Below, one piece after another: positions 1 to 9,799 of a DNA stretch of 64,000 nt. The position numbers and the translations under genes were made by a program. Numbering within the stretch: position 1 is the stretch's first letter; each line of letters starts with the position of its first letter. The notes under the pieces were generated by a model. It saw only the letters and a program-made list of their open reading frames with translations, made no database searches and was not told where the DNA came from. This DNA is from Mycolicibacillus koreensis (GTDB lineage Bacteria; Actinomycetota; Actinomycetes; Mycobacteriales; Mycobacteriaceae), in contig NZ_NCXO01000001.1 in assembly GCF_002104795.1 (NCBI RefSeq), positions 155,576 to 219,575 of the forward strand. The letters are read 5' to 3'.

Positions 1-940
1 GGCGCGCGGCGATGCGGGAACGGGTGAGTTGGATCGCCGCGGACGGCAGGACCGTTGTGGCCTCGAATGCCGACAGCGGCAACAGCATCAGGATCGCCAG
101 CGTGGTGGGCGCCACGTCGGGAGCGATCGCGATGCCGGCCACCACAGCAGCGATCACACTGACCGCGGTGGCCGCGGTCGGCATTGCCTCCGCCCAGGCG
201 GCAGGAGCGGCAGCCGCATCGGTCGCGGCACCCCAGTTCCGTTGGTGACGTTGCGATTGCGTGATGAACTCCGGTAGCCGCCCACTGATCCGCAACTCGG
301 CCGCGTGCTCGAGGGCGGTCACCGCCGCCACATCGCGCTCCCCGTGGTGGCGGCGGGCCAGTTCTTCGGCCGAACCGGCCGCACGGCTCGCCACCCAGGG
401 GGCGATGACGCCCGCGATGAGCAACCCCAGGGCCAGCATCACCGCGGCCGGCACCGAGATGACCGCGATGACGCCGACCGCGATGACCGCCAGCACCGCC
501 CCCACGGCGATCGGTAGAACCGCCCGCACCAGCACCTCGGCGAATGCGTCGACGTCGGCGCCGAGGCGGGCCACCAGCGTGCCGCTGGGAACACCGGTGG
601 TGATCTCGACCGGTCCGTAGGCGAGGCGCCGATACAGCTGCACGCGGGCGCTCCCGGCGGCCCGCAGCGCCGTGTCGTGGCTGGCCAGACGCTCGCAATA
701 GTGCAGCACACCGCGGGCTATCGCGCAGGCCCGCACGGTCACCACCGCCACCGACAGGTCCAGGATCGGCGGCATCTGCCAGGCCCGGGTGATCAGCCAC
801 GCCGACACCCCCGCCAACCCGAGTGCCGCAATCAGCGACGCGGCCCCCAGCACGATGGCCAACGCCAACCGGGGCAGCCGCGGACGCAGCAGTCCGACGG
901 CGCTGCACAGGGGATCGCGGTGGCGGTCAGGGCGCGACAT
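1..940 (-). CDS. cydC: CydC, ABC transporter subunit for cytochrome bd assembly (partial)
   Basis: This is the N-terminal 313 codons of CydC; the rest lies beyond the left edge. CydDC is a heterodimeric inner-membrane ABC exporter (glutathione/cysteine in E. coli) needed to assemble cytochrome bd. The visible part is the transmembrane domain: a basic start (MSRPDRHRD), then hydrophobic helices around residues 24-50, 130-160 and 240-280, with the HYCERLASHDTALR segment typical of CydC between them. The ATPase domain is outside the window. The ATG at 940 sits inside the last codons of cydD (14-base overlap, different frame), so translation is probably coupled. Gene order cydA-cydB-cydD-cydC supports the call. 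Confidence 0.93.
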   Translation of the reverse strand, partial: MSRPDRHRDPLCSAVGLLRPRLPRLALAIVLGAASLIAALGLAGVSAWLITRAWQMPPILDLSVAVVTVRACAIARGVLHYCERLASHDTALRAAGSARVQLYRRLAYGPVEITTGVPSGTLVARLGADVDAFAEVLVRAVLPIAVGAVLAVIAVGVIAVISVPAAVMLALGLLIAGVIAPWVASRAAGSAEELARRHHGERDVAAVTALEHAAELRISGRLPEFITQSQRHQRNWGAATDAAAAPAAWAEAMPTAATAVSVIAAVVAGIAIAPDVAPTTLAILMLLPLSAFEATTVLPSAAIQLTRSRIAAR

Positions 941-2531
941 GAGCCCCCTCCGTCACCTCGATGATCTGGTCACCGATCGCCAGCACCGGGTCACGGTGTG
1001 CGGCGATGACCACCGTCGCTCCCGCGCGGGCACGGTCGGCGATCGCGACGAGCGCCCGTTCCTCGGTCGCCGCATCGAGGTGCGCGGTCGGCTCGTCGAG
1101 CAACAGCAGCCCGGCCGGGGAACCGAGGGCACGGGCCAGACCCAGCCGTTGACGTTGCCCGAGGGACAGGCCCACGCCGCCGCGGCCGATCCAAGTCTGC
1201 AGCCCCTCGGGCAGATCATGCAGCACCCGGTCGAATCCACTTGCCGCGCAGGCACCGTCGATGTCGGGCAACGCACCGAACAGAGAAAGGTTGGTCGCGA
1301 CAGTGCCGGGCACCAACACCGGGCGTTGCGGCAACCAGGCCAACCGACGCCACCACGACGCCAAATCGAGCTCGGATAATTCCGTGTCGCCCACCCACAC
1401 TCGGCCGCCGGTCGGAGCGGTGAGGGCGGCGAGAACCTGCAAGGTGGTGCTCTTTCCGGCCCCGTTGGCCCCGGTGAGCACGGTGATCTCGCCGGGGCGC
1501 AGGGTCGCCGCCACCCGATGCGGCGCGGCCCGACCCCGACTCGCCACGGTGAGGTCCTGCAGGCGGATCACCGCGGCATCCTCCGGTTCCCGCTGGCCAC
1601 CGGCCGGCAGATCGGAGGGTTCATCGATGAGGGCGAAAGCACGTGCCGCCGCGGTTTTGCCGTCCTGCGCGGCGTGGAATTCCACTCCGATGCGTCGCAG
1701 CGGCCAGTACACGTCGGGCGCCAGCAGCAGCACGGTCAGGCCGGTGGTCAGGCTGAGTTCACCGAACACCAGCCGCAATCCGATGCTCACCGCGATCAGG
1801 GCGACACACAGCGCCGCCAGCAACTCCAACACCAGGGCGGAGAGAAACGCGACCCGCAGGGTGGCCATCGTGGAGTGCCGATGGGCGTTCGACAGCTCGG
1901 CGATGCGGTCCTCGGGCTCGCTCGCCCGGCCCAGCGCACGCAGGGTCGGAATGCCGGCGACCAGATCCAGTAGCCGCGCCCGCAAGGTGGTCAGGGTGGA
2001 CAGCGCGGCCGCGGAGCGGTCGGCGGTGGCCACCCCGATCAACACCATGAACACCGGGATCAGCGGCAAGGTCAACGCCACTAGCAGTGCCGATTGTCCA
2101 TCGGAGCAGGCGATGACCACCACGGTGGCCGGGGTGAGCACCGCCGCCAGCAACAGCGCGGGAAGGTAACCGGTCAGATACGGCCGCAGCCCGTCGAGGC
2201 CGTGGGTGACGATGGTGATCGCCTCGTCACGTTCGACGGCGACCCGGCGTGGCGACCGGGCTGTGACGGCGCCGAGGACCTGCGCGGCCAACTCGGCGAT
2301 AACAGCGCTGGCGCCGCGTTGTCCCAATCGGGCCTGCAGCCACCGGGTGAGGGTACGTACCGTCCACAGGCCGGCCAGAACCACCAGCAGTGGCGCCCAT
2401 GCCGACAGGCTGCGCGCTGCCGGTTCGGTGATCACCGCGGCGGCGATGTGGGCCAGCAGAACCGCTGTGCCGATCGCGCAGCCGGAGATGACGACGCCGC
2501 AGGCGACCGCGGCGACCAGGTACCTTCGCAT
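927..2531 (-). CDS. cydD: CydD, ABC transporter subunit for cytochrome bd assembly
   Basis: Partner of CydC in the ABC exporter that supports cytochrome bd maturation at the membrane. The 534-residue product has an N-terminal six-helix domain (about residues 1-290) and a C-terminal ATPase: Walker A GANGAGKST (about 354-362), signature LSLGQRQRLGLARAL, Walker B LLLLDEPTAHLD and the switch histidine in AAHRDP. The signature reads LSLGQ rather than LSGGQ. The family's N-terminus normally starts earlier; in-frame sequence encoding APVDPRLWRASAA lies directly upstream of the ATG at 2531 with no ATG, GTG or TTG, so the real start may be a CTG near 2586. cydB ends at 2582. Confidence 0.93.
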   Translation of the reverse strand: MRRYLVAAVACGVVISGCAIGTAVLLAHIAAAVITEPAARSLSAWAPLLVVLAGLWTVRTLTRWLQARLGQRGASAVIAELAAQVLGAVTARSPRRVAVERDEAITIVTHGLDGLRPYLTGYLPALLLAAVLTPATVVVIACSDGQSALLVALTLPLIPVFMVLIGVATADRSAAALSTLTTLRARLLDLVAGIPTLRALGRASEPEDRIAELSNAHRHSTMATLRVAFLSALVLELLAALCVALIAVSIGLRLVFGELSLTTGLTVLLLAPDVYWPLRRIGVEFHAAQDGKTAAARAFALIDEPSDLPAGGQREPEDAAVIRLQDLTVASRGRAAPHRVAATLRPGEITVLTGANGAGKSTTLQVLAALTAPTGGRVWVGDTELSELDLASWWRRLAWLPQRPVLVPGTVATNLSLFGALPDIDGACAASGFDRVLHDLPEGLQTWIGRGGVGLSLGQRQRLGLARALGSPAGLLLLDEPTAHLDAATEERALVAIADRARAGATVVIAAHRDPVLAIGDQIIEVTEGAHVAP

Positions 2532-2581
2532 CGCCGCGGAGGCCCGCCACAGCCGAGGGTCGACCGGGGCGCGCTCGGCCC

Positions 2582-3637
2582 TCAGGATGGATGCCTCGTC
2601 AGCCCGGTCGACGCGGGGATCCGCTCAGCAGAGATGCGTTGGCGGAACACCCAATACGTCCAGCCCTGGTACACCATGACCAAGGGGGCGAAGATCGCTG
2701 CGGCCCAGGTCATGATCGTGAGGGTGTACGGCGTCGACGATGCGTTGTAGATCGTCAGACTCCAGTCGGAGTTGGTGGTGGAAGGCACCAGGTTCGGGTA
2801 CAGCGCACCGAACAGCAGGACGACCACCGCCGCGACCACCACGGCGGTGGCGAAGAACGCCCACCCGTCGGCGATGCGACGCCACACCAACGCCACCGCA
2901 CCCACCAGCGCCGCGACCGCAACTGCCAGCACCGCCCAGGTCCATCCCTTGCCGTGGGCGATCTGGGTCCACACCCCGAAGCCGGCGACCGCCGCGATCG
3001 CCGGAAACGCCAGTCCGCTGGCGAAGCGGAGGGCGTCGTCACGGATGGCGCCGGTGGTCTTGAGGACGACGAAAACCGCCCCGTAGAACAGGAACAACGT
3101 CGCGGTGGCCACGCCGCCGAGCAGCGTGTAGACGTTGAACACGTCGGTGAGGCTCAGGTGGATCTGGTGTTCGGCGTCGACGGGCAAGCCGCGCACCAGC
3201 ATCGCGAACGCCACCCCCCACAGCACCGCCGGCAACCAGGAGCCGGCGGCGATGCCGAGGTCCGCCCAGCGCCGCCAACGGGGGTCATCGACCTTGCCGC
3301 GCCATTCGATGGCCACGACCCGCACGATCATGCCGACCAGAATCGCCAGCAGCGGAAGGTACAGCCCCGAGAACACGGTGGCGTACCAGCCGGGAAACGC
3401 CGCGAACATGGCCCCGCCGGCGGTGATCAGCCACACCTCGTTGCCGTCCCAGACCGGTCCGATGGTGTTGAGCGCGGCGCGCCGATGAGCCTCGGCGGTT
3501 TCAGGCGGCCCGTCGGCGACCCACCCGAAGGGCGCCATCAGCATGCCGACACCGAAGTCGAACCCCTCCAGCAGGAAGAAGCCCAGGAACAGCACGGCGA
3601 CCAGCACGAACCACACTTCCTGCAACGCCATGGTCAT
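2582..3637 (-). CDS. cydB: Cytochrome bd ubiquinol/menaquinol oxidase subunit II
   Basis: CydB is the second integral-membrane subunit of the high-affinity terminal oxidase cytochrome bd, which oxidises menaquinol and reduces oxygen to water. The 351-residue protein opens with LGFFLLEGFDFGVGML and contains GPVWDGNEVWLITAGGAMFAAFP (cut here to its key part, WDGNEVWL), both family hallmarks, and shows about nine hydrophobic segments. The ATG at 3637 has a GGGAG ribosome site a few bases upstream. It lies 16 bases after cydA, as one operon, and 50 bases before the cydD start. Confidence 0.97.
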   Translation of the reverse strand: MTMALQEVWFVLVAVLFLGFFLLEGFDFGVGMLMAPFGWVADGPPETAEAHRRAALNTIGPVWDGNEVWLITAGGAMFAAFPGWYATVFSGLYLPLLAILVGMIVRVVAIEWRGKVDDPRWRRWADLGIAAGSWLPAVLWGVAFAMLVRGLPVDAEHQIHLSLTDVFNVYTLLGGVATATLFLFYGAVFVVLKTTGAIRDDALRFASGLAFPAIAAVAGFGVWTQIAHGKGWTWAVLAVAVAALVGAVALVWRRIADGWAFFATAVVVAAVVVLLFGALYPNLVPSTTNSDWSLTIYNASSTPYTLTIMTWAAAIFAPLVMVYQGWTYWVFRQRISAERIPASTGLTRHPS

Positions 3638-3653
3638 CGACTCCCTTCGGGGC

Positions 3654-5129
3654 TCAGTAGGCGAACGACAGGGGCGCGATCTCGTCGTCGCCGGATCGCG
3701 GCGGTGTAATCGGTTCCGCGTCGTGCTCGTGCGGGCCCTCCACCACGTAGCGTTTCAACAGCCAGAACCAGATGACCGCCAGCACCGCGTAGACCAGCGT
3801 GAAGGTCACCAGCGAGATCACAACCATGGCCGGACCGTGCCCGGAGACCCCCTCGGCGACGGTGAGGCGCACCTGTTGATCCCCGGTCGGGTTGGGCACC
3901 ACCACCCAGGGTTGGCGGCCCATCTCGGTGAACACCCATCCCGCGCTGTTGGCGAGGAACGGGGCGGGCAGCGTCCACAGCGCGAACCGCGACAGCCAGC
4001 GCTGGTCGGGGATGCGTCCGCGCCGGGTACACCACAGGGCGGCCAGCGCGAACAGCACCGGCACCGCCAGCAGTCCGATCATCGCCCGGAACGACCAGTA
4101 GGTGACGAACAGGTTGGGCCGATAGTCGTTGGGGCCGAACCGTTGTTCGTAGTCGGCCTGGATGTCGCGGATGCCTTGCAGGGTCACCCCCGAGAGCCGG
4201 CCCTCGGCCAAAAACGGCAGCACGTAAGGCACCTCGATCACCCGGGTGAGGTGATCACAGTTGTTCTGACGCCCGACGGTCAGGATCGAGAAATCCGGGT
4301 CGGTCTGGGTGTCGCACAGCGACTCCGCCGACGCCATCTTCATCGGCTGCTGTTCGAACATCAGCTTGCCCTGGATGTCTCCGGTCACGAACAGTCCGGC
4401 GGCCGCAACCAACGCGACCCAGCAGCCCAGGATCGTGGCCGGCCGGTACATGCCGGTGGCCTCCGCCGAGGGCGCGGCCGGGGAGGATCCGCCGCGGTGG
4501 TGGGAGCGCACCATCAACCACGCGCAGACCGCGGCGACGAACGTTCCGGCGGTCAGCAGCGACCCGACGACAGCGTGGGCGACCGCGGCTTGGGCGGTGT
4601 TGTTGGTGAACAACGCGACGATGCTGGTCAACTCGGCACGTTTGGTCTCCGGGTTGTAGCGGGCGCCCACCGGGTGCTGCATGAACGAGTTCGCGGCGAT
4701 GATGAAGAACGCTGACAGGTTCACCGCGACCGCCACGATCCAGATGCAGGCGAGGTGAACCAGTTTCGGTAGCCGACCCCAGCCGAAGATCCACAAGCCG
4801 ATGAACGTCGACTCGAAGAAGAACGCGGCCAAGCCCTCCAGCGCCAGCGGTGCGCCGAAGATATCGCCGACGAACCGCGAGTACTCGCTCCAGTTCATCC
4901 CGAACTGGAATTCCTGCACGATTCCGGTGGCGACACCGATCGCGAAGTTGATCAAGAACAGCTTGCCGAAGAACCGGGTGAGCCGGTACCACGCGGGGTT
5001 GTCGGTGAGCACCCATACCGTCTGCATGACCGCGATCAGCGGGGCCAACCCGATGGTCAGCGGCACGAAGATGAAGTGGTAGACCGTCGTGATACCGAAT
5101 TGCCAGCGGGACAGGTCCAGGGCACTCAT
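3654..5129 (-). CDS. cydA: Cytochrome bd oxidase subunit I
   Basis: CydA carries hemes b558, b595 and d and the quinol site of cytochrome bd. The expected heme ligands can be counted from this start: His18 (TTVYHF), His185 (AAVAH) and Met350 (SFRAMIG); the proton-channel glutamates Glu98 (LALEGL) and Glu106 (FFFESTF) and the GRQPW motif are also present. The loop between residues about 250 and 340 is short, like the short-Q-loop type. I chose the ATG at 5129 (491 residues) because GAGGAG precedes it; a GTG at 5156 would add nine residues upstream. It is first in the cydABDC operon. Confidence 0.97.
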   Translation of the reverse strand: MSALDLSRWQFGITTVYHFIFVPLTIGLAPLIAVMQTVWVLTDNPAWYRLTRFFGKLFLINFAIGVATGIVQEFQFGMNWSEYSRFVGDIFGAPLALEGLAAFFFESTFIGLWIFGWGRLPKLVHLACIWIVAVAVNLSAFFIIAANSFMQHPVGARYNPETKRAELTSIVALFTNNTAQAAVAHAVVGSLLTAGTFVAAVCAWLMVRSHHRGGSSPAAPSAEATGMYRPATILGCWVALVAAAGLFVTGDIQGKLMFEQQPMKMASAESLCDTQTDPDFSILTVGRQNNCDHLTRVIEVPYVLPFLAEGRLSGVTLQGIRDIQADYEQRFGPNDYRPNLFVTYWSFRAMIGLLAVPVLFALAALWCTRRGRIPDQRWLSRFALWTLPAPFLANSAGWVFTEMGRQPWVVVPNPTGDQQVRLTVAEGVSGHGPAMVVISLVTFTLVYAVLAVIWFWLLKRYVVEGPHEHDAEPITPPRSGDDEIAPLSFAY

Positions 5130-5168
5130 CGGCTCAACTCCTCGGAGCGGCGACACCAGTCCTACGGA

Positions 5169-5197
5169 GTGTAGTAGATCGCGGCGCCTGAGCCTAG
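5169..5197 (-). promoter_or_regulatory. Probable cydA promoter
   Basis: Read on the minus strand, a TACACT -10 hexamer (5174-5169) lies 17 bases downstream of a weak TAGGCT -35 (5197-5192). The predicted start of transcription is about 35 bases before the cydA ATG, leaving room for the GAGGAG ribosome site. The -10 is good and the -35 poor. Confidence 0.4.
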
Positions 5198-5219
5198 GGG
5201 GCGCCGCGGACCGATCCCG

Positions 5220-5801
5220 CTAGCGGGGCGCCAGCACCCGGTCGACGCGGTTGGCCGCGCTGCGCATGCTCAGCGCGGAGAGGATCTCGAAGACCCCGAT
5301 CACCACGAGCCAGCAACCGGCGACCAGGGTCAAGATCGCGATCGACTCGAACGGCGAGGCGAGCATCACCACCCCGGCCAACAGGCTCACCACACCGATG
5401 AAGATCGTCCACCCTCGACCGGGCAGCTCGGCGTCACTGACGGCGGCCACGGTGGTGGCGGTGCCGCGGAAGATGAACCCGATCCCGATCCAGATCGCCA
5501 GCAGCCAGATCGCCAGCAGCGGGTCCTCCCCGAAATGACGAAACGCCATGACCGCCAGGATCAGCGCAGCGGCACCGCTGATGAACGACAGCACCCGGCC
5601 GGCGGCGCTGATATGCAAACCGAAGGCGAAAATGACCTGCGCGACGCCGGTGACCAGCAGATACAGGCCGAACAGCACCGCTGCGACCAGCAAGGTCTTG
5701 CCGGGCCAGGCCAACACCGCCACGCCGAGGACCACGGTCAACAGCCCCGAGACCAGCGCTGATTTCCACAACTGCGGCAACATATTTGACACCCCGGTCA
5801 T
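5220..5801 (-). CDS. DUF308/HdeD-family membrane protein
   Basis: A 193-residue integral membrane protein with six hydrophobic segments arranged as three pairs, the layout of the HdeD/DUF308 family (HdeD is an acid-resistance membrane protein in E. coli; the mycobacterial members are uncharacterised). Recognisable pieces are LPQLWKSALVSGLLTVVLG at the start and GVVSLLAGVVMLASPF near residue 140. The start at 5801 (MTGVSNMLPQLW) is chosen by family resemblance; in-frame starts at 5807 and 5825 are possible. It sits directly upstream of cydA on the same strand with a separate promoter between them, as I recall for Rv1624c. Confidence 0.8.
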   Translation of the reverse strand: MTGVSNMLPQLWKSALVSGLLTVVLGVAVLAWPGKTLLVAAVLFGLYLLVTGVAQVIFAFGLHISAAGRVLSFISGAAALILAVMAFRHFGEDPLLAIWLLAIWIGIGFIFRGTATTVAAVSDAELPGRGWTIFIGVVSLLAGVVMLASPFESIAILTLVAGCWLVVIGVFEILSALSMRSAANRVDRVLAPR

Positions 5802-5916
5802 TTCCATGTGGCCAGTGTTGCACACTTGTGCCGGTTATCTCAGGCGAAGCACGGATCAGGTTCCGACCGGCGTGTCCGTCGCGACCTCGGCCCGCGCCGC
5901 GGGCAACGATAGAGCG

Positions 5917-6804
5917 GTGTGGTCCGGTAAACGGTGCGTGGCGGTGCTGGGGGTGGCCGCGGTGCTGGTCGGCGGCTGCGTGCACAACGTCGACGAGCCG
6001 GCCGGGCTCCCCACCGCCACCGTGACGGTGTCGCGGATCGCCACGCTGGCCGCGTTGCTGCCCGACGAGGTTGCCGCTCGCGGCCGACTGGTGATCGGGG
6101 TCAATCTGCCGCAGCCGCCCAACCAGTTCCGGGATTCCGCCGGGCGCATCGTCGGATTCGACATCGACCTGATCACCGCCGTCGCGACGATCTTGGGGCT
6201 GCGGGCGGACTACCGGCAGGCCGACTTCGAAAAGATCATCCCCGCGGTCCGCGCCGGCGGCTACGACATCGGGACCGCGTCGTTCACCGACACCCGCGAG
6301 CGCGAAAGGGTGGTCGATTTCGTCACCTACTACGCCACCGGGACGCTGTGGGTGCAGCGCGCCGGATCGACACTCACCCCGCAGAGCGCTTGCGGCAGCA
6401 CCGTCGCGGTGCAGACCGCGACGATGGCCGACACCCACGAGGTGCCCGCCGAGAGTGCGGCGTGCCGCCGCCGCGGCCTGCCGCCGATCGAGAAGGTGAA
6501 GTTCGACCGGCAGGACGTCGCCACCAATGCACTGATGCTCGGCCGGGTAGCGGCGATGTCGGCGGACCAGCCGGTGTCGCTGTGGGCGATCGAGCAATCC
6601 GGGGGACGGTTGGTCGCTGCGGGGGAGCCCTCGACACCCACCCCCTACGGCTGGCCGGTCGCCAAGGACTCGGGGCTGGCCGAACCGATCCGGCAAGCCC
6701 TGCAGCATCTGATCGACACCGGCGACTACCGGCGTATCGCCGCGGCGTGGAACCTGACCTCGGGAATGGTCTCCGCGGCGGTGATCAACGGCGCCCTGAA
6801 CTGA
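5917..6804 (+). CDS. Lipoprotein substrate-binding protein of a polar amino-acid ABC importer
   Basis: Periplasmic-type solute-binding protein of the PAAT family (SBP_bac_3). From the GTG at 5917 the product is 295 residues with a short signal peptide [20 protein letters not shown] followed by Cys, a lipobox, so it should be a lipoprotein outside the membrane. The binding fold is clear: [51 protein letters not shown]. Two cysteines (SACGSTV and SAACRRRG) may form the disulphide seen in actinobacterial relatives. An in-frame GTG at 5872 is possible but would spoil the signal peptide. The permease and ATPase follow at once; the exact substrate cannot be told. Confidence 0.9.
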   Translation: MWSGKRCVAVLGVAAVLVGGCVHNVDEPAGLPTATVTVSRIATLAALLPDEVAARGRLVIGVNLPQPPNQFRDSAGRIVGFDIDLITAVATILGLRADYRQADFEKIIPAVRAGGYDIGTASFTDTRERERVVDFVTYYATGTLWVQRAGSTLTPQSACGSTVAVQTATMADTHEVPAESAACRRRGLPPIEKVKFDRQDVATNALMLGRVAAMSADQPVSLWAIEQSGGRLVAAGEPSTPTPYGWPVAKDSGLAEPIRQALQHLIDTGDYRRIAAAWNLTSGMVSAAVINGALN

Positions 6805-6825
6805 CCCCCGACCGAAAGGACCACG

Positions 6826-7713
6826 GTGAGCACGGAGTTCTCGACGGTCTCGGCCCCAGCGCCCATCGACGCGGTTCCGCTGCGCCACCCGGGGCGCTGG
6901 ATCGCCGCCGCGGTGGCTCTGGTGGCGGGCGGGTTGTTCGCCTACGGTGCCGCCACCAACCCGGCCTACGGCTGGCCGATCTACCGCCGCTACCTGTTCG
7001 ACGAACGAATCGTCGCGGCCGCCTGGAGCACTGTGCAGTTGACGGTGCTGGCGATGGCGCTCGCGGTGGGCCTCGGGGTGACGTTGGCGATCATGCGCGG
7101 CTCACCGAACCCGGTGCTGCGGGTGCTGTCCTGGGTCTACCTGTGGGTGATGCGCGGAACGCCGGTGTATGTACAGCTGATCTTCTGGGGACTGTTGCCC
7201 ACGCTGTACGGCAATCTGCGACTGGGGGTTCCGTTCGGTCCGACGGCGGCACACCTCGACCTCACCGACCTGTCGGCAGGTTTCGTGCTCGCGATCATCG
7301 GCCTCGGCCTCAACGAGGCGGCGTATCTGGCCGAGATCATCCGAGCCGGGATCAGCTCGGTGCCCGAGGGGCAGGTCGAAGCGGCCACGGCGCTGGGCAT
7401 GACACGACCCCAGGTCCTGCGCCGTACCGTGTTGCCGCAGGCGATGCGGGTGATCATCCCACCCACCGGCAACGAGGTGATCAGCATGCTGAAAACGACG
7501 TCGCTGGTGACTGCGGTGCCCTACAGCCTGGAGCTCTACGGGCGCTCCCGCGACATCGCCGGGGTGATCTTCGAACCGATTCCGTTGCTGCTGGTGGCCG
7601 CCACCTGGTACCTGGCGATCACCAGCGTGCTCATGGTCGGCCAGCACTACCTGGAACGCTATTTCTCGCGCGGGGTGTCGCGCAGCGCCCGCCGCGGGGA
7701 GCCGCGCCCGTGA
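6826..7713 (+). CDS. Polar amino-acid ABC importer permease
   Basis: Inner-membrane permease of the His/Glu/Gln/Arg uptake (PAAT, HEQRo) family, 295 residues from a GTG. A leader segment, [19 protein letters not shown], precedes the permease domain, which shows [15 protein letters not shown] and the ATPase-docking EAA loop [20 protein letters not shown], followed by [12 protein letters not shown]. The reading frame ends inside the start codon of the ATPase gene (GTGA overlap), so the two are translationally coupled. The gap to the binding-protein gene is only 21 bases, with an AAAGGA ribosome site. Confidence 0.94.
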   Translation: MSTEFSTVSAPAPIDAVPLRHPGRWIAAAVALVAGGLFAYGAATNPAYGWPIYRRYLFDERIVAAAWSTVQLTVLAMALAVGLGVTLAIMRGSPNPVLRVLSWVYLWVMRGTPVYVQLIFWGLLPTLYGNLRLGVPFGPTAAHLDLTDLSAGFVLAIIGLGLNEAAYLAEIIRAGISSVPEGQVEAATALGMTRPQVLRRTVLPQAMRVIIPPTGNEVISMLKTTSLVTAVPYSLELYGRSRDIAGVIFEPIPLLLVAATWYLAITSVLMVGQHYLERYFSRGVSRSARRGEPRP

Positions 7714-8480
7714 GCGCCGGGGTGCCGATGGTGCAGGCCGACCGGGTCTGCGCCGGCTACGGCGGTACGACGGTGCTGCGCGATGTCAGCCTGCGGGTCG
7801 AGCGCGGGCAGGTGCTGTGCCTGGTCGGGCCGTCCGGGTCGGGGAAGTCGACGCTGCTGCGCTGTGTGAACCATCTGCATCCGATCACCGCGGGACGGTT
7901 GTATGTCGACGGCGATCTCGTCGGCTACCGCGAGTCCCGGGGCAAGCTGCACGAGTTGCGTCCGCGGGACATCGCCCGGCAACGTCGCACGATCGGCATG
8001 GTCTTTCAGCAGTTCAACCTGTTCGCGCACCGCACCGCCGTGGAGAACATCATCGAGGCGCCGATCCTGGTCAACCGGGTCCGCCCCGACATCGCCCGAC
8101 GACGAGCCCGCGACCTGCTGGACCGGGTCGGATTGGCCGACAGCGCCGACGCCTACCCGGTGCAGCTCTCCGGCGGCCAGCAGCAGCGGGTGGCGATCGC
8201 GCGGGCGCTGGCGATGGACCCGACACTGATGCTGTTCGACGAACCGACCTCGGCGTTGGACCCGGAACTGGTCGGGGAGGTGTTGGCCGTCATGCGCGCG
8301 TTGGCCCGCGACGGCATGACGATGCTCGTCGTCACCCACGAGATGGGGTTCGCCCGCGACGTCGCCGATCAGGTGGCCTTCCTCGACCGGGGTGTCGTCG
8401 TCGAGAGCGGCCCACCGGCGCAGGTGCTCACCGCGCCGCGCCACGACCGGACAAAGGCGTTTCTATCGCGGCTGCGCTGA
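7710..8480 (+). CDS. Polar amino-acid ABC importer ATPase
   Basis: Cytoplasmic ATPase that powers the importer above, 256 residues. All motifs are intact: Walker [10 protein letters not shown] (about 37-45), Q-loop FQQFNLFAH, signature [15 protein letters not shown], Walker [13 protein letters not shown], and the switch histidine in VTHEMGFAR, a GlnQ/HisP-type signature. The GTG at 7710 overlaps the permease stop. The last 18 bases overlap the convergent esterase gene, so no terminator separates the two coding ends. Confidence 0.95.
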   Translation: MSAGVPMVQADRVCAGYGGTTVLRDVSLRVERGQVLCLVGPSGSGKSTLLRCVNHLHPITAGRLYVDGDLVGYRESRGKLHELRPRDIARQRRTIGMVFQQFNLFAHRTAVENIIEAPILVNRVRPDIARRRARDLLDRVGLADSADAYPVQLSGGQQQRVAIARALAMDPTLMLFDEPTSALDPELVGEVLAVMRALARDGMTMLVVTHEMGFARDVADQVAFLDRGVVVESGPPAQVLTAPRHDRTKAFLSRLR

Positions 8481-9731
8481 CGCCGTGGCGCGCAGGCTGC
8501 TGACGGGCGCATACACCTCGGCGAGGAACTGTTCGACGGCCCGTGCGGTGTGGTGAGCCCGCGGCGAGCCGAAGATCTCGAACGCATGCTGGGCGTAGGG
8601 CAGTTCGGCATAGACGACCGGGTTGTGGCTGGCCTCGCGCAGCCGGGCGGCGAAGTCGCGGCCCTGCTCGACCGGCACAAGAGAATCGTTGCGGCCGTGC
8701 AGCACGAAGAACGGCGGCGCATCGGGACCGACATAGCTGACCGGCGAACTCGCTTGGTACACATCGGGGAAGCGACGCCGGCTCTGCTTGAACACATACG
8801 ACTGCAGTGCCGGCACCAGCAGTGGGTGCATGCGGCTGACCGTGCCGGTCATGTCGTAGACGCCGTAGAACGGCACGGCGGCGCGCACCGAGGTGTCGGC
8901 GTCTTCGAAACCGGGCTGGAACTCCGGGCGGTTGGGGGTCAGTGCGGCCAGCGCACTCAGATGTCCGCCCGCCGATCCGCCGGTGATCGCCACCCAATCC
9001 GGGTCGCCGCCGTAGTCGGCGATGTTCTCCTTGGTCCAGGCCAGCGCCTGTTTGACGTCGACGATGTGATCGGGCCAGGTGGAGCGGGGACTGAGTCGGT
9101 AGTTGATCGATACGCACACCCAGCCGAGGTTCACCAGATGACTCAGCAGCGGATAGGCCTGGTGACGTTTGCTGCCGACCATCCAGGCACCGCCGGGCAC
9201 CTGCAGCAGCACCGGGGCCTTCGCATCGGGGGCGAGGTCGGGGTGACGCCAGATGTCGAGGTGGTTGCGGCTGCCGTACCGGCCGTAGGACACATCGGCG
9301 GCGTGGACGTAGTGGCGCACCGCGCCCATGGTGCGCACCACCCCGGCGGGTTTCACCGCCGGGACCCCCGCCGCCGTGCGCGACCACACCCCGGTGGCCG
9401 AGCTGCGCCGGTCGGTGCCCAGTTCGGCGTCGAGCGCGGCGGTCAGCGGCTGATCGGCTTGCCGACCGATCCGGTCGAGTCCGGCCAGGCCCAGCCACGA
9501 CAGCGCCGAGAGCAGCCAACTGACCTTGCGCGCCCGCGGGGACAGCCACCGCGACACCGCGGCCAACGCCGCCGACTGCCCGGCGATCAGCGTCAACGGC
9601 AGCTCGGTGGCGAACACCCCGGCGGCGAACGCGTACAACGAGCCGTAGCCGTCCTTGGTCAGCGGGCGATACCCGTTGGCGGTGACGGCGACCCCGGTCA
9701 GCGTGGCCAGCAAGGCGGCGAGTTTCTTCAT
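8463..9731 (-). CDS. Alpha/beta-hydrolase esterase/lipase with N-terminal membrane segments
   Basis: A 422-residue protein with hydrophobic N-terminal segments (about 1-90) and a C-terminal hormone-sensitive-lipase-like hydrolase domain, the layout of mycobacterial LipM/LipO/LipQ esterases. The nucleophile elbow is GGSAGG (about 261-266), the acid is likely Asp in [13 protein letters not shown] and the base His in [10 protein letters not shown]. The oxyanion loop, usually HGGG, reads VPGGAW, so its leading histidine is missing. ATG 9731 is preferred because a TTAAGT -10 lies six bases ahead; a GTG at 9737 is the alternative. Substrate unknown. Confidence 0.85.
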   Translation of the reverse strand: MKKLAALLATLTGVAVTANGYRPLTKDGYGSLYAFAAGVFATELPLTLIAGQSAALAAVSRWLSPRARKVSWLLSALSWLGLAGLDRIGRQADQPLTAALDAELGTDRRSSATGVWSRTAAGVPAVKPAGVVRTMGAVRHYVHAADVSYGRYGSRNHLDIWRHPDLAPDAKAPVLLQVPGGAWMVGSKRHQAYPLLSHLVNLGWVCVSINYRLSPRSTWPDHIVDVKQALAWTKENIADYGGDPDWVAITGGSAGGHLSALAALTPNRPEFQPGFEDADTSVRAAVPFYGVYDMTGTVSRMHPLLVPALQSYVFKQSRRRFPDVYQASSPVSYVGPDAPPFFVLHGRNDSLVPVEQGRDFAARLREASHNPVVYAELPYAQHAFEIFGSPRAHHTARAVEQFLAEVYAPVSSLRATASAQPR

Positions 9732-9787
9732 GGCCACACTTAACCATCCGTCACACCAACCTCGACGCGGGCCTCAGGCGCGGCGCT

Positions 9788-9799
9788 TATGCTTCGCCC
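9788..9799 (+). promoter_or_regulatory. Leaderless-type -10 for the histidine kinase gene
   Basis: TATGCT at 9788-9793 ends six bases before the ATG at 9800, so transcription should begin at or next to the start codon. No ribosome-binding site is visible. Confidence 0.45.

Noticed and set aside
2591..3709. 372-codon plus-strand frame opposite cydB
   Set aside because: Antisense shadow of cydB rich in Arg, His and Gln with no recognisable domain.
5934..7709. Long N-terminal extension of the importer ATPase frame
   Set aside because: The frame stays open through the permease gene by chance; only the part from GTG 7710 is protein-like.
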